Source: Ligula intestinalis
Taxonomy: Eukaryota > Platyhelminthes > Cestoda > Diphyllobothriidea > Diphyllobothriidae
Assembly (NCBI GenBank): GCA_036362985.1
Contig: JAYGXS010000002.1
Span: 10,428,396 to 10,492,395 of the forward strand
Direction of reading: 5' to 3'
Length of the DNA: 64,000 nucleotides
In this document: positions 33,501-45,500 of the stretch, piece after piece
How positions within the stretch are numbered: position 1 is the first letter of the stretch
How the letters are laid out: each line of letters begins with the position of its first letter
Position numbers and translations under genes: made by a program
The notes under the pieces: generated by a model
What the model saw: the letters and a program-made list of their open reading frames with translations, nothing else
Database searches by the model: none
What the model was told of the DNA's origin: nothing

Positions 33501-36500
33501 GTCGTTCCCTTGTATAGACTCCCTTCGTTCTTGACTTGGTGTGTCCATTGTTGAGGTTTGTGCACAATTTTATTCTTTACTTTTTTTGCTTAATAGTACC
33601 GTACCACCTTGACAGTTGTTATCGTTGGTTTTGGCGTACGCGTGACTGTTGAATGCAGTCGGAGAAGTCAAGAGGCGAAACACGCATGTTTATGTAGTTT
33701 CATGACCCTAAATTGGGCTTGAGCTTTTTTCAATCACACTACAAGTATAGGGTAGATTATAAGCAGGACAACGGAAGAATAATAGTCGTGTGTTTGCGAT
33801 AGAGATAGAGGACGAGATATCCTAGATGGTGGCGAGATTTGACTCCTCTCTTATAATCTAATAAATAGTCAAATAGTGTCCTTTTCCACATTTTTCATGC
33901 GGATGCAAGGTTTAAAAGGGGAATTTTAAAAATAACCCGTCAGTTGAAACTTACAGTAAATATCCACATGAATTGTGCGGGAGGTTTTTCCCAGAACACC
34001 ATTGTATGCGACGCAAGCAAATGTTCCTTTTAAGTCTCGAGTGGCGTTTGTAATAATTAGCGTGTTTCCAACAAATGCGAAACCTTAAATAGTAAGATAA
34101 ATAGGAATGCAAAGTTCGGTGTCATTCAAACAGCTAGAGCAAAAGTTAATGAACAGAAAATCCTTAAAAAAAACCAGGTGCTCACACACTGTAAAATTAA
34201 CAAAAGTGCTACGTTTCCGAAGCCTTTGATTATTGTAAAGGCCCGTATAAATTCTTATAAGCCCCACCATATCTTCGAGAGTACAAAGCCAAATGCACTT
34301 TTATTCAAAAAATCAAAAGAGCTGAGTTTCGCAACAAGGATGATACATGATTGGCAAAGTGAGAGATCCGGTTCAATAAGTAAAATATATTGAGGCCGAT
34401 GCAATTAATCAGACTTATTAGGATGCTGACGGTTCAGAGGGCTTGGTTGGCCCACAATTGTCAAAGCGATAACAGTGGTTAATAATACAGAACCGGAAAT
34501 GGCGTGCTGTGGCCTGGTGTTCAGCCGCGGGATGATCTATATTATTTTTTCTCTGTCTCGATGGGGGGCGGAGAAGAGCGCTTGAGAGTTTGGCAGTGTT
34601 GCTTGTTTCCTTGGCACTTTTTCTAAATGTCTGAATTTGCTCTCGGATTTTCTGGGCAACTTTTTTTCCTTCTGGCTATTTTTTCCTCAGCCTTGTTTAC
34701 TTAATGGCGCAAGCCTGTATAAGCTACAGGAATATCAAGATGCCTGTTGATGGAGTTGGCATCAACATACCATGCCTAAAGCCTCAGCTGTTCCATGTTT
34801 AGCCTGACCCAGCATAAGGTAGCAGCTACTTGAAGATTACAAGAATGGCCAGTTTCGCCAACACTTGTCGTAAGCTGGGAGTTTGTGCCTGTCTTCCGAG
34901 CTGCTGATTTGTGCTCCCATGGGTCGCTATTCCCCCCCCCCTACTCGAAACGTCAATACAGTGGAAACTCGATTAGCAAGTTTTATCCGTTTCGGCACTG
35001 AGCTCGTCCTGTACAAAACTCGTCTTGCAAAACCCAGCCAATCAAACTGTATCAGTTCACTATTTGGCTGCAGGCGACCAAAGACCCACGTCCCGGGAGT
35101 CAGACTCCATAGCGAATACAGGTATACACACACACACACACTGACAACTCGTTGACTCAGCGGAAGCTCTTCAATCGAAACAATCTTTTGCTAGTGGCTC
35201 GCTCGTTACCCGGAATGTTCGTTTGTGGGATTGCTCATCACCCGAGGCTCCACTGTGTATGAGCACTCCTTATTTCTCCAATCATATATCCTGCACGTTT
35301 GAGCGGTTTCATGTTAAGCCTGTTAAATTAAATAAATGCTTACGTTTGTCTTCATGCTGTCTGAGAAGCCGACGGGAGCCATCCGGTGGCGTGAAAAACC
35401 ACTTCAAGCTGGGTGCCGGAATCCCAGAAGCATTGCATGTCAGCTTTTGAGTTGCACCTTCACGAACTACCAACTGCAACGGCGAGGAACCATTTTCATT
35501 TATTGTAGCTGGAACTGAAAATGAAGGCATGGAAAGTAATACTTTGCTGGTAACCCGTATCAGTTTTTTCCTTGTATTGTAGTATGACGCTGCGTTTAAC
35601 TCAGCTTGGACTTCGCATTAGTTGCGAGCGATGAGAAGCCTACCTTGAAAAGGGTCATTGACGCATTGAGAATATTTGCTAAGTAGTTAGGGTGAATATA
35701 CGAAGTCTGGGTACATAGAAGATAAATACATACCTTGCGAACAAACATTTTTATTGAATTATAATGTTAAAAAATTATATTTTCAATATGATTTTCTATT
35801 ATTTGCCATGCATAATTCGATGCGCCTTGGTAAATTCTGGTGAAAAAGGCTCCAGGTTATTTATTCAGTGCGCATAGCGAGAAGGCGTCAGTATTCACCG
35901 TCCAATCAGATAGGACGGGAATTCGATAATTATTGACTTGTTGTCAAGCCACGGCGTGGGACTATGCGCTGCAGCTGCGCTGAGAGCCTTAGCGTTTTTG
36001 ACTAATCATGGGACTCTACCATCCCAACAAAAATAACATAAATAAATAAAATATTAAAATTCCTATGAACACAGACTTTGTGGACATTCTCTACATTTGA
36101 TAATTTTGTCGAATGCAACAAATCACCGATAAGTGGTATAGTTTATCCTCGTGGTATTCATTCCTGTGAGTTGTATGTAAATGCATGGCAGTTATCGTCA
36201 TTCTTGTATTTTAATGCGTAAATGCAGTGTTATATACGCACCTCATAAAATACGGTTGTTCAATTCGGTTGTAATGTTAAAGACATCATAAATCGATTTA
36301 TCTCCTGTCATAGCTACACGTTCTTCGATGTTTCTGGTAGATGCGCCATTCCGCTCTCAATGACAAAATCAAAAGCTGGAGGTTCATAGGCCATTTACCA
36401 TTTAACATAGTTAAACGAATAAACTCTGCTTACTTAATACGCGTAAGTAGACGTGTTTGCTGTGTACAAAATTTTCTCCGCGATAAAGGCAGATATACTC

Positions 36501-39500
36501 TCCCTCGTCCTGGGCTTTCACAAAATTGATTTCCAGGTCCATTTTGAATTCGCCAAATTCAGCCGTTGGTATCTGATACCTTGAGTCCCGGATAATGCGC
36601 TGATGGTTGAATGTTAGGTATGTTGGGTCTCCGGCCCGCCTCCAGATAAACTGAAATGAGGGGTAAGAAAACATGGTTCACATATTACCGACGTTGATCA
36701 GAGGGTTTATCGTACTTATATGAAGGTTAACGTATGTCAGAAATTTCGTATTATAACAAGTAATTAAGCTGATCCATGATTAAATGACCAAAATCTTTAA
36801 TTTTGCATAACAGGTTTACATGATAAAACCCTAGTTGGAGGGGAAATTCTGGCATCTTATGAATTTCAGTGTTTTTGGGACGGGGTTATAACGCAACATA
36901 TAAAATTATTGTCATGATCGAAGTGTTGGGCTAAGATGGAGAAGTAAATAAATACGACTATAGTAATTTATTGCCGAAGCTAAATTCTTTTTTTGTAACT
37001 GTATTTTGGAATGCGCTGTTCTCGCCTGTGATAAATAGACTAAGAAGACATAACTGCCTCCTTTGAATTTGAAAGTAAAAATTACTTTAAACCGAGCATT
37101 TCAAGAAGCGGCCGGCTTTGAAGCCAAAGGTGCGTGAGAAAATATAACTTATGACCAGCACATAATGAGATCACCTTTGGTTAGAGAGCTGGACTCCAAA
37201 CCAGCCGTGGTCACACAGCTTCTCCCACCTTTTCTGACTTTTCGTGGAATCAAACCACAAATCTGTTGGATTTTTAAGTTTTTTTCATGTAAACGATACG
37301 GGTCTGACACCTACGCATCATTCTATCGGTGAGTTGAAGCGGATACAACGGCCACGTTCAAGCCAAGTATGTTATAGTTAGCAAATTTGTTGATTTTGAT
37401 TTTGTGCGAAATGCAGTAAGCAGCAATACACAAAGCAAAAAGCGTTGAAGTTGATTTACGCTAAACTTTTTGCGTTACTTGATCGAACAGGGATACATGT
37501 AAACTTCTTCCTTTTGGATTACGCTGCAGGGCTATTTACCAAAAGGTGGTTGTAGTCTTAGCAGCTTTTAGGAGGTAAACGTTGGTACACGGGAGAAAAC
37601 CACAGTTGCACTAATATGTTTGTATTATTACATATATCCGTAAATAACTCATTACATTTGAGAACATTAGGTAGTATTTCAACTAAAAAATTTGAGACTA
37701 ACTGCGAACGTTAGTAAGACCACACAATAAGAGGATGGAGGTAAGTATTACGCTGTGCAACATGTCCTATAAAACTGAAGATCTTATAAGGCCAGTATGC
37801 AGTCCATTATAACTTCCGATGCCTTCCTCGTGTTCTCCTCGTTCTTGGAGACTTTACTTACCTACCTTGTTTTGTATACCATCGTTTGTTTGTAACCTAT
37901 CATTTTAGTGTTTCTGACCGGCCAATCGAATGCAAAACGCCACTTTTGAGCCAGACTTGGCGCATGTAAATTGAGTGTGTTGGCTATATTCTACGCAAAC
38001 CTTAAAGCTAATGGTCCATACACTACATCCTTCATTCATGAGGGCATTGCGCAGCTAACACAGTGGCCAAGTACAAGTTCCTTCATATATTGATGAAACT
38101 TGGCTTCGTAACTGAATGAATCTTTGTCAGTGGCATTGCATAAAGTTCTGCCTTATTCATTGGAGCTTATTTACAGGGATTACCTCAGTTAGCCGTACGA
38201 TAAATTAGTATTTAGTTAACAGCGGCTGGCCACCAGAGCTAAGGAACATTTACCTAGCTGGCTAATGAAACAAGAAAACAGAATTCCCCGATCCTCAATT
38301 ACTGAACATCTGTTAGACTCGGGCCATTCTGTTTACCCCAAAACTTCCTTCCGAGTACTTGTTCGAGCACGAACAACTCGCACTTTACGCTACCTGGAGG
38401 CAGCCTACATACGGCGGGTCAAACCCGACCTATGTAAACAGTGGGAGCATTTAGTGAACCTAATTTTGCCTTGGTAACATTGGCTCCCTGTTTATACATT
38501 TTTCCTCCTTAGTTTTTACTTCAGGTGTTTTACCCTGTTATTTTTGCTGACCATAACTTTTGAACTTCTCATGTTATTGATTAGCCACTTGGCCACTCCT
38601 TATGACCTTGTGTTGATATCGATTTTTCTGTACAAATTCATTGTGTATCTTCTCTTTTGTGATTCACGTTAAGTAATGAGAGGCGGCAACTGACGAGCTC
38701 TCTCGAAATGATATGGATCCAATAAATTATTTTGCTGCTATTGCCATATTTAAATTTGCACCAGGGAAACGTTGCTTTAAGTTTATGTAAAGATATTGCT
38801 GGTGACCTCTTTTACGACATTGTAGTGACTAAAACTATGGTCTGTACTAGCCAAAAGTGTTTGTCTACGAAGCATACAGTTCTGCGAGTGCTGCAAACAA
38901 AATTCAAGACGAAATGTAACTTGATAGTTTGACATATAGTTGGACAAGTTATTTTGACCAAGTGAGTGGATTTGATAATTATAAATGCTTCAGTTTGGAA
39001 AACTGCCATCTAAATTAAAGTGATGGAGCGAAATAGGCACTAATTTTCGCTAAATTGAGAGTAAGTTTATATTGAACCCATTTCCTATGCTATAAGGTAT
39101 GACAGAACTAAATTTTTAATGAATATGCATTGTGCGGTGGAAGAATTCCAGAATAAGTACAAAAGTGGAACAATATTCCATTCCAGAGCTGGGACATTTT
39201 GTGCGAAGTTGATAAAATGGAAGTGAAGCCAACTTTAAGGAGTCGCATTTAGTTTCAAAAATGAGGACAGATGTGAGTTACAAATTATTATTTGCTTATA
39301 TGCGAAGTTTTACGCCATAAATGTCAGTTTTGTAAATTTGCATGGTAAATTTGTTCAATCGTACGGATATCTATGAGCGTCAGCTTGATAAATAAGGGGA
39401 ACCCGCGACTTGATTTCATTTTTCTACTATCTGTCGTGGTGTTTAGATGTCAAGGCATTTTCTGTCTGATGCCGACTTCGTAAGCAAACGAAAATTGGCA

Positions 39501-42500
39501 GCCGTAGGGCTGCCATGTAAGTCTTTAGCCAATATCTTTGATATTAATCAGGGCACAATTTCGAGAATTATTAACTATAGGACAGTGCCTAGGCGTAAAT
39601 TTCATGGGCAAAAACGGTCTACAACGAAACAAGATGACAATTTCATTCGTCGAATATTAAAAAAGTACCATTATATGTTCGTTAGTGCTTTTCAAAGGGA
39701 ACATTTGCCGATTTTCTCTCGGTACGTCCTTAGAAAAAGAATGCAAGAAAGCGGTCTTCGTCAGCAGACAGCAACGATGAAGCCGTATTTAAGTAGAACA
39801 CTAATTGAGGAACGTTTTATCTTTACTAAGGAATACAGTAATCGCAGGCTTTTATACTGGAAGAGTATTTACTACTGCCATGAAGTCCTATGTTTAGACA
39901 GGCCGCTGAAGTCGACGCAGACGGTGATATGCGGAGAGAACTTTCCGAAAAAGTTTACAAATTCACCGAAGACTTTCGATAACTGCCGTCGGCTAATGGT
40001 CTGAATGGCCATGGCCATGACTAGCAAAGGACGCAGCATGTCTGGAGAAAGTGCAGCGTCGGGCAACAAAGCTAGTAAGAGGTCTAAAAAACCACACTTA
40101 CATAGATAGACTGGTATGCCTAAATTTATTCCCTCTGCATAACAGGCAACAAAGAGGGGATCTTATCCTAGTTTACAAGATAATTAACGGTCTTGAGAAA
40201 GGATTACGCTTTGAAGACATGTTTCAGTGGCATCTCTCGCCTCATCTCCGTGGGCACACAATGAAGCTGCGCATGAAAATTCCCAAGCTAAACCTCCGCT
40301 CTGAATTCTTCATGCAACGTGCCATACAACAGTGGAACAACCTTCCACAGTCAGTCGTGGAGGCCACTTCCCCTCAGATGTACAAACAACGCTTGGATAA
40401 TTACATGCGTCCCCTCTCCTCTCTCCAAATCTGAACTCTAAAAACCAGACATATATTGTAAAAAACAATGCTACTCTCCTCCCTCCAAGTCTGACCTCTA
40501 AAAAAACCAGACATATATTGTAAAAAACAATGCTACTCACTGTTTGCCAATTATATGTTAGGAGTGGTAAATTTACACGTGCTAATTAGGGTTTTCAAAG
40601 GCATTGCCTATTATCCTCACCAAATAAACTGGAAAAACTGAAACTGAAGTTCGGTGAGCGACCGATTTGGCGCTCAACAAAAGGCACAATAAACAGCCAA
40701 ACCTTCGTGGACATCGTAAAGGATGCCCTAGGATACAACAACATCAAAAGACGTCGGATGGACACGGTTATGTTACAGGATAACGCCCCTGTCCACCGAT
40801 CAAAGGAGGTATGATAATCATTATCCTCAAGAATAAAATTGGCTATTTTTAGACGGCAGCCTGCCTTTCTGCCTGCGGCCTGCACAGCAATTTTATTCCT
40901 TCTAACTCTCCGGACCTTAATCCGATCGAAAATCTATTTACTTTAATAAAAAGGAACTGGGACAAGCCAGGGAAGCATCTATCAATGGAACAGAAGCTGG
41001 ACTTTGTACTTAATAATTGTATAAATCAAACAACTATTGACAACCTGGTCTCATTATTCCCGTCCCGCCTTACAGCTGTCATTAACACCAAAGGATAGTC
41101 CACGAAATATTAGTATGTTACAAATTTATTAATTATCATTATTTTGTACTTTTAGCCCTTTTTCCTACATTGGTTTCACTTGCACAAGGACTTAAATAAT
41201 TAACCTCTCACTCATCCCCTTTTTTCGAGTTTATACTTTTCGATAGAACTATTTAGATCTCCCTTAATAAATGATATTTTATTAATTTTCAATATGCTTT
41301 CCTTTTAAGATGTATTGTTCCTATGACGTAATATCAATTGTGTATCCATGGGGTCAACGCTCTCCAAGCTACAAGGGTTTTCGTACGACTTTGATGGTTT
41401 TGTTTGCAGCACTCGCAGAACTGTATATTCGGTGGACTTTGCGGCGACAGTAGTTTAATTAATGTACCTTATATACCCCTAATCCAAGCATTTTGTTTTT
41501 TGAAAACGAGGGTTATAGGGGTTTGGGGGTGGGGAAACAGGATAGGCGGTCGTATATACTTAAGTAACTATTATATACATTTTATTTTATTGTATTTAGA
41601 GTAGTTGTTGATTTATATCAGCAGATTTTCCGTATATGTATTATAGTTTGACATATTGCGAAAAAATCCGATTATAAAAAGGTAGTTTTCTTGAAATTCC
41701 TGAAAAAATAGAATTGCTCGTTAGGAGGTCGTCTACTTCAACTTAGCGTTCGGAGTTAGATTAGTATAGTCAATCAACATGCGGAACAATTTACCCCCAG
41801 CGGCCGCGAGAAAAAAAATTCACGTACATTTTCCCTTCTACGCTTACTTCTACAAATTTCCTTAATCATCTATCCCATTTCCCCCCCTCAAAACCCCTAT
41901 AACCACCGTTTCCGTAGGACAAAATGCTTGGACTGAAGCTATGTGAGGTGCACTGCTTAAACTACTTTTATCAGCCTGGCTAACGCAGCCAAAGGAGACC
42001 GCGTCAAGTACATGGATTGGACTTGAATTGCATTGCTGAAGTTTGTCCATAGTACTTGACTGAAAAACTGGAAATATTTGAGCATACAAGACACCACATA
42101 GTTATACAGTGTCAAACTTCCAGGAAATTTGCTTTGTCTTCTAAACAGGTAATGTCTGTTTGCAGTTAAATTAGAGGTCACGAAATTGTATAACGTCACT
42201 GAAGTCTACATAACTCATTGCGTTTACGTTTTTCGAAAACTCAGAAATGTTGTTAGTCGATGACCTAACGATAAAAAGACAAAAAGTCCTTCGATTTTGT
42301 TCACTACATGCTCCATGATAGTTCAGAGACAGTGAGTTGGGCTGGATTATAGTTGAAGAAGACTTTCACGGCATCTACCTCGCTTTCTCTCTTCTCCCTC
42401 ATCTCCGCCCGGTGTCAAGACAAAGTCACGAAGACCAGAGATGGGTGAGGGCACAGGCGCAGGCACTATTGGCCATCACAGACAAGAAAACAACGGCGAC

Positions 42501-45500
42501 ATGGGCAGCTGCTCGGAGCACAGCTGAGTGAGAGTGCCAGAAAGGCCACATTAAAAAGGGGCAATTGAAACCTGACTCACGGTTAATTAACACTCTTCCA
42601 AGGTAAGGCTTATAGAGCACCGTGACAGCCATATAAGATTGTTTATGCGGAGGAAAAAATCACCGAACTTTCGAGCTCACTCTCTCCCAACCACCAGAAT
42701 CAGGCCACCATCGGAGCCGATCAGTTTTCTGATCTGCGGTAAGATCGAGAAAGAGTAATATTGCCTAGCTCCGGTGTTAAATCTTGTGCAGAATTAACGA
42801 GCTCCTCTGATCACTGTCCATGCATGACAACAAACTTGTTTAAGAATCTCCTGCACGCCCATCGGTCAAATACGTGCTTTCATCCAAAACAAACAGGATA
42901 TAAAGTGCAGTTTAAACTAATTGTAAAGATATGCCTATGATGAAATGGATCCGACAACGCAAAAGTAGACCAGAATGGCCATTTCTGGCTTGTTAGCCAT
43001 CGTCAGACAGTCATACCCAAACTCAAAGGTTGGAACCCCCGAAATTTGAACCGGGGACCTTTGGTCATCAAGTTCAATACTTTCTCACGGCACCACAGGC
43101 TCCTCGCTCTGTCGGTTGAGATCGGGAATATGAACAGTATATGTGCTCCGCCGATCCAGTGGAGTAACAAATTAGTTCCGCTTTTCCCAGGAGCTCACAA
43201 TGTGAATCTGCCAGACCGTCGCATAGTGACTATGATGCTATGATTAAAGGGATCCGACAAAGCAAGGGGAGAACGGAATTGCCATTCCTGGCTCGTTAGC
43301 CGTCACCAGCCAGTCATACCTATGCCTATATTAGTCAGCGTAAAGCAGCCAAACTACTGAAATTACGAATTTCATGAGGGAAATCATTATGCACATAGTT
43401 CTATAGTAGCTTACCTATAAAAGTTTCCTATGGATAGGAAACGTCTTTCTAGGTGACACTGTGCAGAATAAGCTGTGAAATCTACCCTCTTAAGCCAAAA
43501 TTACTTTCTAAAAGTATGAAACAAGCAGGTGACTTTGGCATCAGTTATGAGGTTTCTGAAATTCAACGTAACTCCAACGTTATAATCTACTTTATTGGCA
43601 AACAGCTTTGACAAGAAGCTTAGATGGATCCAGGGCGTTCTTTGTGATAACAGGTATCTTGACAGACTAACTGCACAAAATATGATCAAGAGTAGTATTT
43701 TGAACCCGACAAAAAGGAAGAAGCTGGCAAGAGAGCGCTTCTGATAGTTAATGGCTGTATTCAACAGTACACAAATGCTGTGTGGCGTGCGGGGTCTGCT
43801 TAGTCGTCGGAGCCGTCCTTTAGCTTGCCCACTCCGGCATATTTATATGGCTCCGGTCTTTCCAAAATATTCCTAGCGTACAGTATGCCAGCAGACATTC
43901 TATACTCATCTCGACTACCACCACAGCCCCCGCTATGTGGATGGTCGTCTCGTTTGTTCGACGCACGGCGCGGGCGGCATGCATGTGGGCCTTACGCACC
44001 GGGGGAGCCTGGACTGCGGACATGACGCAGTTGGTCTGTCCATTTCGGCGACTGCCGTGAGTGCATGGGGAATCCCGCCTCCGTAACAAAGAGGCCAATA
44101 CTAACCAAAACTCTGACTGCCGAAACTAAAATCCTGTTCGGTGAAGGTCCGTGTCAAGTGAGAAGGATGAAGGCAATTCTGTGAAGACACCGTATTCAGT
44201 GTGTCTCGTGAACCTGTCCCGCATCAAGAGATAATGTTCTATTCCTCACCAAACCTACTTTGCACGTCAACGTAGACTAATATTTGTCAGATCAGAGCGC
44301 ACCCATGTGCCTATACTCCTTGCCTTTCCTGGGGGAGCAGGTTATAATTGCTGCATGAGTCCGATCCTATTCAGGGAGGTAGGAAATCACCTTCTAACAT
44401 AGCCGAGAAAAGGAGAAAGTAAGAGCGTAAACAATGTACTCGCACAGACCTCAATGAAATATTTTATTAATCCTTTATATTCCCACCACCCTATGCTTAG
44501 CCATAAGGTCAGCGCCTACAGGTAACGGAAAAAGTAACTACCATCCGATAACAGAAGCCGGTCCAAGGCGCCCAGAATAATTCTGCGCAAACTCCGCGTT
44601 TATCATGGCCAAAAAGTGGTTAACTGCATGTACTTCTCCACGTCTTGGGAAAGCGCTTCCAAACTCTCACAACTTCCAAGCCACATACGGTCTTATTTGC
44701 ACTCTCCCGCTACATTTCTGTACCCCATTTTTATGAAAAGCCAAAACTTTTCAGTTTTTCTCATCTATGTTATATTTTAAATGTACTTGCCTTAGGAGAA
44801 GTTCGTAGAAATTGACTAATGTCTGCTAACCTTTAAAAATATTATGATTTGCCCGTAGTAAACACGGTAAGAGTTCCTCGTATGAATGCGCAATAGCAAA
44901 AATTGCCTGACTAAGTGTCTAACGGGATTCGTTGTTAGAGGAATAAAAGAGGGTGGGGCAGAGCAGGGGCCGTATAGGTACGTGAGGATCATACAATAAG
45001 GAAGAAATTAAAGCCGCTTGTTTTGGTTTAACTTGACTTAAATTCGGATTCAAAGGTTACGCAACAAACAAGAAAGTCTGAAAAGTAAGTATGTACACCA
45101 AAAATATTTGAACAACTCCTACTGGTTAACATAATACAGAAGGTGTTTGGATAGGCTGAAGATCGACCTACTGAAAAGTTGAAAGTAGGTTTTAATTATT
45201 GAAGCGCCTGGAGGCGGCCGTACAAGGAACTCCACCCATAAATACTCTCATAGACCCATAATAATAAAAATAATAGAAGATTTAATACTGTATTTTCGCA
45301 GAATTCAATTCTTGAAGTTATGCTTCGCAAGCGCTACATTAAAGGACTCAAGATTGCACAGCAGTAATGTTTATTTATAGCGTTAGGACACGCGAACAAA
45401 CATTACATCCACGTTCTCAGATGGAACTTGATCTTTAAAAGTTCACAGATATCATACATGTGGGGGAGGTGATATAGAGTGGTAAATAATGACAGGTGTA

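Larger units (their letters stand above)
39447..41098 (+). pseudogene. Tc1/mariner-type transposase, with intron and nested LINE tail
   Basis: The N-terminal HTH region reads KRKLAAVGLPCKSLANIF and INQGTISRIIN. A catalytic-domain start (YWKSIYYCHEV, where SDE is expected) follows. The frame reaches RRLMV, a TGA and then AMTSKGRS near 40,034, where a LINE 3' fragment interrupts it. It resumes at 40,647 with KGTINSQTFVDIVKDALGY and MLQDNAPVHRSKE. A 44-bp GT...AG segment (40809-40852) then splits the frame, and removing it joins SKE to TAACLSACGL and SPDLNPIENLF. The stop is TAG at 41096-41098. The second and third catalytic motifs of a DDE transposase are present and the first looks mutated. 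Terminal inverted repeats were not found. Confidence 0.8.

Noticed and set aside
37170..37220. tRNA-like fragment in the Ig gene intron
   Set aside because: Only a D-arm-like string is present; there is no B-box or acceptor pairing.
43501..43764. Hydrophobic - strand frame as the signal-peptide exon of the Ig gene
   Set aside because: It lies downstream of the first Ig half-domain in transcript order, so it cannot supply the N-terminus.
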